58,924 nucleotides of DNA from a virus, in IMG/VR virus record IMGVR_UViG_3300037119_004955, positions 1 to 58,924 of that record. One strand, written 5' to 3'. Below the pieces are notes generated by a model. That model did no database searches. It worked only from the letters and a program-made list of their open reading frames with translations, and was not told the DNA's origin. Below, in pieces: positions 37,942-45,434 of this stretch. The position numbers and the translations under genes are program-made. The stretch's first letter is position 1; every line of letters starts with the position of its first letter.

Positions 37942-38516
37942 TCGAACGCCGCCTGAATCTTCTCGGTAAACCCACCGCCCTGTCGTGGGCTGCGCACATT
38001 CTACCTTGGAACTTCTGCACCAAGTGTGATATTGCAGAACGTTGCAAGCATAAAGTCCTCGCTGCTGGAGTGCTGCCTTGCCAGGTGCTGTTCATCGGCG
38101 AAGGCCCAGGTGAGAACGAAGATAATACCGGCATGCCTTTCGTAGGACGTGCCGGCGACGTGTTGCAAAAGTGGATCGATCAATCGCTTTCCGTCACGCA
38201 GTATAGCTACGCAATCACCAATGTTGTGGCCTGTCGCCCTACTAGTCCGGAGGGGATAAATCGTCCCCCAACCGCATTCGAGATAGAAAACTGCAAGGCA
38301 CGTCTGATCAAGACTATCTCGATAGCGAATCCAAAAGGGATTGTACTGTTAGGAGGTATTGCAAGGGACAATCTACCAAACTCATATGCTGGAGAAACGC
38401 TCCACCTTTACCACCCGGCGTATATGTTTCGCGTAGGCAGTCGAAACTCAGATCTGAGTGACAGCCAGGCTGCTAGGTTAACTGATTGGGTCAAGCATCT
38501 TCTGGAGAAAAAATGA
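37938..38516 (+). CDS. Family 4 uracil-DNA glycosylase with iron-sulfur cluster
   Basis: The 192-residue protein shows CTKCDIAERC (Cys 27 and 30, plus 36), GEGPGENED (motif A, about 54-62), PFVGRAG, NVVACRPTSPEGINRP and the motif B HPAY near 159-162. Cys 99 and 119 would complete the 4Fe-4S ligands. The usual GEAPG is GEGPG. A phage making its own uracil excision enzyme would remove dUMP from its DNA, or could act on another modified base. The C-terminal HLLEKK is coded by a perfect motif. Confidence 0.87.
   Translation: MIERRLNLLGKPTALSWAAHILPWNFCTKCDIAERCKHKVLAAGVLPCQVLFIGEGPGENEDNTGMPFVGRAGDVLQKWIDQSLSVTQYSYAITNVVACRPTSPEGINRPPTAFEIENCKARLIKTISIANPKGIVLLGGIARDNLPNSYAGETLHLYHPAYMFRVGSRNSDLSDSQAARLTDWVKHLLEKK
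38498..38507 (+). repeat. Dispersed motif core, exact copy
   Basis: The copy spans the end of the glycosylase gene (HLLEKK) and supplies GGAG five bases before ATG 38513 of the nuclease gene. Confidence 0.85.
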
Positions 38517-39628
38517 GAGTAGCACTAGCCAAGAAGAAGATGCCAACCGTTCGGTGCCCGCGCAGCTTGGAGTGGGTGCCGAATGATGGCTTGTTCCAAG
38601 GGCGCGAGGAATCGATATGGAACTTCTGGCGGGATGGGGTGACTGCGACTCTCGGTGCGAAGTTCCTCGAATGCAACTACCAGTGTTATCTGATGTTCGT
38701 GAAAGGACTCCGTGCTAGAGAGGTTCCAATCTCGCTGGAGTTCGGCACTGCGATGCACTGGTGTCTAGAACAGATCTACACCCAGTTCCGCAACAGCGGT
38801 AAGAAGTTATGGACGCTGGTCGAGGTTATAGGAATCGCTGCTAGGTACATGGATCGTTGGCGGAGGCTCAACCCGATGCCAACTAAGAGCCAGACCGCGA
38901 TAATGGAGCACGCCATCGGGATGGCCGAGATAATCCTGCCGAGGTATCTTGAGGTGTGGAAGTCTGACTTCGATCCGAAGATCAAGTCGGTGGGCGGGGT
39001 CATTTCTCCAGCGAAGTATCTATCTCTGGAGGAGAAGTTCAAAGTGATGTATACCTATCCGGATGGGCGCAGTGTGCCGCTGCAAGGGAAGCGCGACGTA
39101 AAGTTTGAGAGTGCCGCCGGAATCAAATACATCCGCGATACTAAGTGCCTTTCCATAATCAAAACTAGTGACATACTGGCGACGATACAGTATGACTTTC
39201 AACAGATGCTCTATCTGACGTGCGCCCGCGCAGAAGAGGAAGCAACAGGAATGGATCCAAAGAGAATGACTAAGGGTATCACGATGGATATTATCCGTCG
39301 CCCCGGTCAGAAAATAAGTAAGTACAGGACGCTGCGCGATCTTCTGGAGAAGGTACGAGCCGAAGTGCAGAACGCCAAGAAGGTGGATCACTACTTTGTA
39401 CGCCCGCAAGCATTGGTGTCGCAGTTTGAAATCAAACGATGGGCGGATATGGTGCTGCATCCCACAATGCGAGCGATACGGGAATGGTGGGAAGGAAAAC
39501 GTCCACTAAGTATCACCCCGGCGGCACTAGCCGGCAAGTATGGCATCAGCCCTTATCTCGCGCCGACTAATGGGGACTTCCGAAACACATACGTGTGTCC
39601 AGTGGTATTCCCAGAACTGGAGGATTAA
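38513..39628 (+). CDS. PD-(D/E)XK nuclease, RecB/Cas4-like
   Basis: The 371-residue protein has LEFGTAMHWCLEQIY (His-containing motif I, about 75-90), a Glu in SLEEKFKV, GKRDVKF (Asp 195) and IRDTKC (Asp 209, Lys 211), followed by YDFQQMLYLTCARAE, the QxxxY motif. This is the RecB-type exonuclease fold (PDDEXK_1, Cas4-like). With the Sak4-like ATPase and single-strand binding protein next to it, it likely resects DNA ends for annealing. Confidence 0.87.
   Translation: MRVALAKKKMPTVRCPRSLEWVPNDGLFQGREESIWNFWRDGVTATLGAKFLECNYQCYLMFVKGLRAREVPISLEFGTAMHWCLEQIYTQFRNSGKKLWTLVEVIGIAARYMDRWRRLNPMPTKSQTAIMEHAIGMAEIILPRYLEVWKSDFDPKIKSVGGVISPAKYLSLEEKFKVMYTYPDGRSVPLQGKRDVKFESAAGIKYIRDTKCLSIIKTSDILATIQYDFQQMLYLTCARAEEEATGMDPKRMTKGITMDIIRRPGQKISKYRTLRDLLEKVRAEVQNAKKVDHYFVRPQALVSQFEIKRWADMVLHPTMRAIREWWEGKRPLSITPAALAGKYGISPYLAPTNGDFRNTYVCPVVFPELED
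39340..39349 (+). repeat. Dispersed motif core, exact copy
   Basis: Inside the nuclease gene, coding for DLLEKVR. Confidence 0.85.
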
Positions 39629-39629
39629 C

Positions 39630-39866
39630 GTGGTACGCACAGGAACAATCGTGACCGGCGGAGTTTTGCCGTCCGGAACAAGAGTGAGAATAAATCTAGT
39701 AAGCGTAATCGCCGTGGATGGAGAAGGTGGCTATCGAGGCCACCCACCCATAGCGTATTTTCGCCCAGAAGATGTCGCCCTAGACCAGGAGACCACACAT
39801 GCCGTTGATGGCCAAGAGATCCGTGCTGGCAAAGAAGGAAATAAGCTCCCTTCTACCCAGGCGTAG
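39630..39866 (+). CDS. Small beta-rich protein (GTG start)
   Basis: The 78-residue product starts at GTG 39630, with CTGGAGG upstream and one base after the nuclease stop. TGTIVTGGVLPSGTRVRINL suggests a small barrel. RPEDVA is coded by a motif copy. It overlaps the next gene by 68 bases, which is long for this genome. Function unknown. Confidence 0.55.
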   Translation: MVRTGTIVTGGVLPSGTRVRINLVSVIAVDGEGGYRGHPPIAYFRPEDVALDQETTHAVDGQEIRAGKEGNKLPSTQA

Positions 39867-40704
39867 CCCAATCATCGATACTTTATCTCTGCCGACAGAG
39901 AAGAGCGAGGCTTCGCACAATATTGAGGACTATCTGTACCTCATTCACGGTCTGAAGAAGATCGGCAAGACCACATTCTCCATCCAAGGCGGAAATGTGT
40001 TACTGCTGACCTTCGACCCGGTGGAACCAGCGTACGAGATATTTCAACGGCACTGCCCGAACTGGGAAACGTTCGAGGGATACATCACCCTGCTGGAGCA
40101 AGCTGCTGCGAATGGCTCGTACCCGTATTCGCGCGTAGTGTTCGACCGCACCGACATAGCGTATCGCGAATGCCAAAAGTATATATGTAAGAAGGCGAAG
40201 GTGCGTCACCCCACTGAGGCGAATGATTTCGGTATGACTTGGGACGAGCTATACAAGACGTACGAAGGGGCGGTCAAGAGACTGATGGCCCTCCCCGGCG
40301 GATGTTGGTTTCTCTGCCACTCCGAAAATCAGGAGACAGAGAACCGCAAGGGTGAAAAGCATCAGCTGCTTGCGCCAATGATGAAAGACAAAGCGTCGGA
40401 GGCAATCACTGGCAGGGTGCAGGCTTGGTTTGCCTACACCTATGACGGATCCGACCGGGTGCTTGTAACCCTGGGAGACGAGCGTACAAATGCAGGACAC
40501 AAAATCAAGGGACACTTTCTGACCCAAGACGGTCGGCGGGTGCGCGAAATATACATGGGCGAAAACGAAGAACAGTCGTGGGACAACTTCGTAAACGCAT
40601 TCAACAACAATCAGACTTACGCTACCATCGCCGAGTTGCGCGCAGCAAAGGTGGCGGAGAAACGACTGAAAGGAGGCGGACTAAAGATTAAGCGCGCTGT
40701 GTGA
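39799..40704 (+). CDS. Sak4-like RecA-fold ATPase (AAA_24)
   Basis: The 301-residue protein has Walker A GLKKIGKTTF (51-60), a SRVVFDRTDIAYREC Walker B strand and an LMALPGGCWFLCHSEN sensor strand, matching the AAA_24/Sak4 group. Sak4 proteins are short RecA relatives that help single-strand annealing with a phage single-strand binding protein, here probably the next gene. The start ATG 39799 has AGGAG seven bases upstream. Confidence 0.85.
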   Translation: MPLMAKRSVLAKKEISSLLPRRSPIIDTLSLPTEKSEASHNIEDYLYLIHGLKKIGKTTFSIQGGNVLLLTFDPVEPAYEIFQRHCPNWETFEGYITLLEQAAANGSYPYSRVVFDRTDIAYRECQKYICKKAKVRHPTEANDFGMTWDELYKTYEGAVKRLMALPGGCWFLCHSENQETENRKGEKHQLLAPMMKDKASEAITGRVQAWFAYTYDGSDRVLVTLGDERTNAGHKIKGHFLTQDGRRVREIYMGENEEQSWDNFVNAFNNNQTYATIAELRAAKVAEKRLKGGGLKIKRAV

Positions 40705-40730
40705 TCACAATTTCTGAGAAGGAGCCATCA

Positions 40731-41591
40731 ATGGCTATCGCGAAAAAAGCAGCGGCACCGGTTGCAAAAGCAGCCCCCGCTAAAGTTACGAAGTCAGCAC
40801 CGGCGGTGAAGAGTGCAATGAGTGACGTGGAAAAAGCCTTGCGCGCTATGAAGGACAAATTCAACGCAGCGAAGGAAGCGAGTAACCGTCCGCAGTCCGA
40901 TACTACGCTGACCCATGGCCCGCACATCTGCCGCCTCACTGACGGTGACTTGAAGGTCACCAAGTACGGGCTGTCCATGGTGCTCGAGTGGACCTGCGTT
41001 GAAGAGGTGGAGACCGGCGAGAAAGCAGTTTCAATGCACAGTTTCGGCGAGGCGGACTACATGGAACGCTCGCTCCGCACGCTTCGCATGCTCGGAGCCG
41101 ATGTGGACTCGATCGTGCCCGAGAATCTCCACACTGCGTTGCCTGCCGCTGTAGCTGGCGTCATCGAGGCGCAGCCGTTTGCCAAGATCGGCGTGAATGT
41201 CACCGACTCGGCGGTGAAGGCGTACGTCAACGACGTACTCACCGAGGAGGAAGCCGCTGAGTTCGCAGCTGCTGCCGACTCAATCGCTGAACCCGCTGCC
41301 GAGGAGGAGGTTCCTGCTGAGGAGGAAGCCCCTGCCGAGGAGGAAGCCCCCGCTGAGGAAGAGGCTGCCGCAGAGGAAGCTGTTCCAGATGACGAAGAGG
41401 TGAACATCGGCGACTCGGTGCGGTTCGAATGTGTTCCGCCTACCACATGGAAACTGCCAGCCAAGAAGACAGTCTTCACCGGCAAGGTGACGGCCATAAA
41501 CGAGGCCGAAGGCAAGGCCACCGTGAAGGAAGATAAGACCGGCAAGAGCGTCGTGCTCACCGGTGATCGAATCGAGAAGATCCTGACCTGA
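40731..41591 (+). CDS. DUF669-like single-strand DNA binding protein
   Basis: From ATG 40731 (GAAGGAGCC upstream) the product has 286 residues: a basic Ala-rich tail (PVAKAAPAKVTKSAPAVKSA), an OB-fold-like core with HICRLTDGDLKVTKYGLSMV and EWTCVEEVETGEKAVSMHSF, a tandem acidic repeat (EEEAPAEEEAPAEEEAAAEE, about 200-225) and a C-terminal SH3/KOW-like region (DSVRFECVP; TGKVTAINEAEGKATV). Acidic tails recruit partners in single-strand binding proteins. Position after Sak4 agrees. Confidence 0.75.
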   Translation: MAIAKKAAAPVAKAAPAKVTKSAPAVKSAMSDVEKALRAMKDKFNAAKEASNRPQSDTTLTHGPHICRLTDGDLKVTKYGLSMVLEWTCVEEVETGEKAVSMHSFGEADYMERSLRTLRMLGADVDSIVPENLHTALPAAVAGVIEAQPFAKIGVNVTDSAVKAYVNDVLTEEEAAEFAAAADSIAEPAAEEEVPAEEEAPAEEEAPAEEEAAAEEAVPDDEEVNIGDSVRFECVPPTTWKLPAKKTVFTGKVTAINEAEGKATVKEDKTGKSVVLTGDRIEKILT

Positions 41592-41669
41592 AGGCGTCCC
41601 ACGCCCCACTAAGGATTGGACCGCAGGCCGGAGAGGGTAGGGAGTAGTCGCTCTGCCCCTCCGGTCTGA

Positions 41670-41679
41670 TCTTCTGGAG
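41670..41679 (+). repeat. Dispersed motif core, exact copy
   Basis: An intergenic copy; its GGAGG lies nine bases before ATG 41690 and is the ribosome binding site. Confidence 0.85.
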
Positions 41680-41689
41680 GAAAACAAAC

Positions 41690-42238
41690 ATGAAGTTTTA
41701 CATCGCTGCTCCGTTTTTCAACGACGTACAGTTGGGTGCAGTCAAAGCACTCGAACTCATCATCGAGGAACACGGACATCAGTATCATTCTCCCCGCCTA
41801 CACCCACGTAACGCTGGCGCTAGTAAGCTTGAGAAGCTGACGCAGGATCAGGCTGAGGAGATCTTTCAAGACGACGTCAAAGGCATCGTGCATTCGAATG
41901 CCGTCATCGCCACCCTTGACTGGCTACTCCCAGAGAATGACGTCGTCCAGCATGTCAGAACTACCGGTAGCGAAGTCAAGGTTACGCCGCTTAACCTCCC
42001 CGACACCGGCACCGTGTTCGAGATGGGCTATGCCTACTCATACGGCAGGCCCATCTTCGGGCTTACGTACCGACCAGTCGGAGACCGCCTCAACCTGATG
42101 CTAACGCAGTCTTGCAAGGCCGTGATCTACGGTCTTGATCAGCTTCGTGGTTTTATGTCGAGCGTCAAGACTGGGGTGGCAGGCGACATCTCCTGGGACA
42201 GAACAATAATAGGCGGATGGAAAGGTGAGCACCGATGA
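41690..42238 (+). CDS. Nucleoside 2-deoxyribosyltransferase-like protein
   Basis: The 182-residue protein shows the family start KFYIAAPFFNDVQLGAVK, an IVHSNAVIATLDWL strand with the Asp, and DTGTVFEMGYAYSYGRPIFG with the catalytic Glu. The fold binds deoxynucleosides or their phosphates and exchanges or cuts bases. Relatives include dNMP N-glycosidases. A hairpin (CCGGAG...CTCCGG) lies in the 98-base gap before it. It overlaps the next gene by four bases. Confidence 0.85.
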   Translation: MKFYIAAPFFNDVQLGAVKALELIIEEHGHQYHSPRLHPRNAGASKLEKLTQDQAEEIFQDDVKGIVHSNAVIATLDWLLPENDVVQHVRTTGSEVKVTPLNLPDTGTVFEMGYAYSYGRPIFGLTYRPVGDRLNLMLTQSCKAVIYGLDQLRGFMSSVKTGVAGDISWDRTIIGGWKGEHR

Positions 42239-42897
42239 AACTGTCCATCGAAGCAATGATGCGTGGCCAAGCCGCAAGGCTTCGAGCCGTTCAACGCTAC
42301 AGTACCTGCGACGTCCACTATCCAGAGAATGTCGCCGAGCACTCGTTCCACGTCGCCTTCTACGCGCTGATGGTCGGCACGTGGTATCTGGATAACGCCA
42401 CCAAGGACCGCATCAGCAACGTGTATTATGATGGCGATTTGTCTCTGGAGAAGTTGCTAAGCCGAGCGATACTCCACGATCTGGAGGAGGCTCGCACCGG
42501 AGACTTCCCGCGATCTTTCAAGCATTCATCCCAGCAGTTGATGCACCAGCTGGACCAGATGGCTAGTGATGCTTTAGTGTCGATACTCGGGGAACTGTGC
42601 CCAGACGCTTTCTCCGCCAATAGCACGGTAGGTGCAAACCTCCTGTCTCACTGGGAAATGGCTAAGGATGAAACTCTCGAAGGTAGTATCATCCTGTTCT
42701 GCGATTACCTTGCCGTTCTCTCATACGTAATGCGAGAGATAGATTCAGGCAACTACTCGATAGTCCGGCATGTGGCGGAAATGGATAAGTATGCCGAAGA
42801 GTTCAAAAATCAAAGGTTTGACTTCATCCGACCTCTCGTTAGCGAGTCGTGGGAACTCCACCAAGCAGTTCTCAAGATCGGACCTAGTCAAACTTAG
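42235..42897 (+). CDS. YfbR-like HD-domain 5'-nucleotidase
   Basis: The 220-residue product has AEHSFHVAFYAL (metal His 36), ILHDLEEARTGD (HD 80-81) and DAFSANSTVG-type later helices. YfbR enzymes remove phosphate from deoxynucleoside monophosphates. With MazG, the deoxyribosyltransferase-like protein and ThyX it forms a nucleotide-handling set. The gene ends within the start of the next frame. Confidence 0.83.
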   Translation: MKLSIEAMMRGQAARLRAVQRYSTCDVHYPENVAEHSFHVAFYALMVGTWYLDNATKDRISNVYYDGDLSLEKLLSRAILHDLEEARTGDFPRSFKHSSQQLMHQLDQMASDALVSILGELCPDAFSANSTVGANLLSHWEMAKDETLEGSIILFCDYLAVLSYVMREIDSGNYSIVRHVAEMDKYAEEFKNQRFDFIRPLVSESWELHQAVLKIGPSQT

Positions 42898-43267
42898 GAA
42901 ACAACGCGAGGCGATGTACGGCAACACTGCGCATAACATGCGCACGCTGGGCATCGCCTTCACTTCGCTAATCGAGGCGCAGTACGGAATAAGGCTTCCG
43001 TACGCGATTCCTCCCCACGTGGCTGCGCTTGTGATGGTCCATATCAAGACGGTGCGCGCCTGTGGGCCGACGTACCACGGCGACAATTACGACGACGCGC
43101 ACAACTTTCTAACTTTTGCACAGGAATGCGATGAACATATTACTAACCGGCGGCACAAGCGGAATAGGAAGAACGATAGAGCGAAAATTGCGGGAACAGA
43201 AGCACAAGGTATTCGTGGCGGGAAAGGGGGAGCAGTCAGATTACCAGGCGGACTTCAACACCTGTGA
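42791..43267 (+). CDS. DUF6378-like protein overlapping both neighbours
   Basis: The core (REAMYGNTAHNMRTLGIAFT; ALVMVHIKTVRACGPTYHGD; DDAHNFLTFAQEC) matches the helical DUF6378 domain of tailed phages, whose function is unknown. The N-terminal helix of the domain begins before ATG 42914, so I place the start at ATG 42791, inside the HD gene (107-base overlap). The 3' end runs 137 bases into the SDR gene and its product there is basic and low in structure. A frameshift or recent stop-codon loss may explain the tail. Confidence 0.55.
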   Translation: MPKSSKIKGLTSSDLSLASRGNSTKQFSRSDLVKLRKQREAMYGNTAHNMRTLGIAFTSLIEAQYGIRLPYAIPPHVAALVMVHIKTVRACGPTYHGDNYDDAHNFLTFAQECDEHITNRRHKRNRKNDRAKIAGTEAQGIRGGKGGAVRLPGGLQHL

Positions 43268-43871
43268 CGAGGAAGGAGTAAAAGACATATTCGAGGACGC
43301 TAGTGACGCGATGGGCGGACCGATCGAATGTCTTATCAACAACGCCGGTTGGACGAATATCGATTGGCTAGAAGATCAGGATCCGAGTAAGATGAGCGAG
43401 AACATCAGAGCTAACTTGATATTCCCTATGTTTTTCTCCAGAGAGATGGCGCGCCTAACGCCGGTATCTCCTGGGGGAAAAGCGGGTCTGCGAAAGAGAA
43501 TCATTAACACTGGGTCGATGGCCACCAAGATGTCAATGCGGGCGAGTGCCCCTTACTGCGCTTCCAAGGGTGGGCTGGAAGCGTTCACTCGCCAGGCTGC
43601 AAAGGAATTTGCCGGCAGGAAACCGATAGACATCTTCATGGTATCCCCGTGTACTATTGCCGACACCGCCATGTCCGAGCAGGTAGTCCATGATCTGGTA
43701 AGGACTAGGAGAATGACCGAGGCAGAAGCTCGCAAGTATGCTATGCAGTCTCCGCTCGGTCGCGTCGCCACTCACGAGGAGGTGTGGAGAGCCTTTGACT
43801 TCTTCGTGAATAGAGCAACCTCAGCGTACTCCGGAACTGTATTATACCTAACAGCAGGGATGGGACTATGA
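43131..43871 (+). CDS. Short-chain dehydrogenase/reductase
   Basis: The 246-residue protein has the full SDR set: TGGTSGIG (6-13) for NAD(P), INNAGW, the serine in INTGSMATKM, and YCASK with the catalytic Tyr and Lys, then a VSPCTIADTAMS substrate loop. Substrate cannot be told from sequence. SDRs are uncommon in phages; here, in a nucleotide block, it might modify a sugar or base precursor. A motif copy (FFSREMA) lies near residue 100. ATG 43131 has AGGA upstream. Confidence 0.88.
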   Translation: MNILLTGGTSGIGRTIERKLREQKHKVFVAGKGEQSDYQADFNTCDEEGVKDIFEDASDAMGGPIECLINNAGWTNIDWLEDQDPSKMSENIRANLIFPMFFSREMARLTPVSPGGKAGLRKRIINTGSMATKMSMRASAPYCASKGGLEAFTRQAAKEFAGRKPIDIFMVSPCTIADTAMSEQVVHDLVRTRRMTEAEARKYAMQSPLGRVATHEEVWRAFDFFVNRATSAYSGTVLYLTAGMGL

Positions 43872-44086
43872 CAAGGAAAGAACTAGTTATAGCAGTAATC
43901 ACCAGATGTATAAAGCACGATGATTCTGATCCCGACGTGATCATCGCAAGGCTAGCTAAGGATATCGGCAAGGCCAACTTAATAAGCTTTATGACCATGC
44001 CGATCAGGGACATAGTTCAAACACTCGGCGAGCTAACGATCCAAGAGGCGTACGAGATATACAAAAAGTCGAAAGGAGAAGCATGA
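43868..44086 (+). CDS. Small helical hypothetical protein
   Basis: A 72-residue product (ELVIAVITRCIKHDDSDPDV; TLGELTIQEAYEIYKKSKGE), coupled to SDR and ThyX by four-base overlaps. Function unknown. Confidence 0.6.
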   Translation: MTRKELVIAVITRCIKHDDSDPDVIIARLAKDIGKANLISFMTMPIRDIVQTLGELTIQEAYEIYKKSKGEA

Positions 44087-45354
44087 AAGCCAAGATCACT
44101 TTAATGGCGTGGACGCAGCCGCTCATCGAGACGATCTACTGTGAATGGGAGTTGAGTCGATCCGAGGGACCGGTGCCGACTCCGCAGGAGGTGCGGCAGC
44201 TTATCGCTGATGAAAGAATGGTCTCGCGACTGGCCCGGCAAAGAGGAGTAAGCCGCGAGCAAGCCACCGAGATGTTCAAGAGCCATGAGTTCTCGGTCGA
44301 GTTCATCCCAGAAGATCCTCCACTCCCGATGATGGATTATGAGCGTAAGGTGCGGAAGGTGTTCGAAGACTGTGTGCAGATGAAGGTGCCCTTGGCGGAG
44401 ACGGTGGGGTTCGTATTCGCGCTCGAAAACATCTCTATCTCACTCCGCGAACAGCTAGTGCGGCACCGCGTCGGACACAAGTTCGGACCCAACTTCGCAG
44501 TCGGGCTCATGCCAGATGAGCCGTCGTCAAGCTATTGGTCCCAGTCGATGCGGGCGTATAACGTTGGGGCGTTCGCCAAGAACAAGCAATATCTTGTGCC
44601 GACATGGATCGAGGAGCATCTCAACGACCAGATTAATAATCCTGGCATTATGATGGCTGGCGGGGACAAGTGCACGGTGGAGACCGTATATCGAAGGGGG
44701 ATGCGGATGGCAGAGGAACACTACCGATGGCTGATCGAGGCTGGTTGTCCTCCAGAAGATGCCCGCAACCTGCTGCCTGTCGGTATTAATCACCGTCTCA
44801 CATGGTCCTGCAACCTGTCCTCTCTCGTGCACCTGCTCAGCAAACGAGGGTGCTGGATCGCCCAGATGGATATGTGGGAGCCGATCGTCCGCGGTATCGT
44901 GGATGAACTCTGTACCAAAGTGGACCCGTACTTTCGCACCCTGATCGACCCGCCGTGCGTGAGCGGGAATGAGTTCGTCGGCTGCAAGTTCCACAAGGAG
45001 AACAAAGAGTACATTAAAGGAACCGATCCACACTACCCCTGCCCACTCTGGCTACACAACCATGAAGACAAAGTGAGCGAAGGAATCAACGAGGCACAAT
45101 ACGGGCAAGAGACGTGGGGGTGGAACCATTCCCTGGGTGAAAACAAATCGGTGCCTGTAAAGGCGAAGAATGCGTCGGGCGGCCAGATCACCGCTTCTCC
45201 CAGAAGATCGTACGTAAGTGGGGAGCGGAAGATAGGCGAGTCCAAGACCGAAAGTCTCCGTCGTGAGTGGGATGGGTTCGCCAAGCGTAGGGAAGTTTAC
45301 GCGAGTCTGTGGGGGCGTGATCCTTACACTGGCAAAAGGGTTAGGATGGGTTAG
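44083..45354 (+). CDS. thyX: Flavin-dependent thymidylate synthase ThyX, divergent
   Basis: The 423-residue protein is about twice usual ThyX length. LREQLVRHRVG (RHR at 127-129) and DARNLLPVGINHRLTWSCNL, then SLVHLLSKR, are ThyX hallmarks. The canonical RHRxxSxNExSxR is interrupted by about 18 residues, and its second half reads SYWSQSMR, so Asn-Glu is replaced. A Cys/His-rich insertion (CVSGNEFVGCKFHKENKEYI) follows near residue 300. Changed active-site residues may mean altered substrate, for example making a modified pyrimidine. PPEDAR is both a family motif and a dispersed motif copy. Confidence 0.87.
   Translation: MKAKITLMAWTQPLIETIYCEWELSRSEGPVPTPQEVRQLIADERMVSRLARQRGVSREQATEMFKSHEFSVEFIPEDPPLPMMDYERKVRKVFEDCVQMKVPLAETVGFVFALENISISLREQLVRHRVGHKFGPNFAVGLMPDEPSSSYWSQSMRAYNVGAFAKNKQYLVPTWIEEHLNDQINNPGIMMAGGDKCTVETVYRRGMRMAEEHYRWLIEAGCPPEDARNLLPVGINHRLTWSCNLSSLVHLLSKRGCWIAQMDMWEPIVRGIVDELCTKVDPYFRTLIDPPCVSGNEFVGCKFHKENKEYIKGTDPHYPCPLWLHNHEDKVSEGINEAQYGQETWGWNHSLGENKSVPVKAKNASGGQITASPRRSYVSGERKIGESKTESLRREWDGFAKRREVYASLWGRDPYTGKRVRMG
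44750..44759 (-). repeat. Dispersed motif core, exact copy
   Basis: It codes for PPEDAR, a segment conserved in ThyX proteins generally, so here the match may be partly imposed by the protein. Confidence 0.7.
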
Positions 45355-45374
45355 AACTGAATAAAAGGAAAGAC

Positions 45375-45434
45375 ATGCTCTCTCGAGGACCGTACAATGT
45401 CAAGGTTGATAGAAGGGGACCTGATAGCGTTTGA
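45375..45434 (+). CDS. Possible 19-residue leader peptide before the polymerase
   Basis: ATG 45375 has AAAGGA at ideal spacing and opens a 19-codon frame (MLSRGPYNVKVDRRGPDSV) that overlaps the polymerase start in another frame. The polymerase ATG 45397 has only GAGG. Leader translation could control polymerase output. Confidence 0.35.
   Translation: MLSRGPYNVKVDRRGPDSV

Noticed and set aside
42313-42332. Motif variant CTATCCAGAGAATGTCGCC in the HD gene
   Set aside because: These bases code for the conserved PENVAEHS segment of the enzyme family, so the match is probably imposed by the protein.
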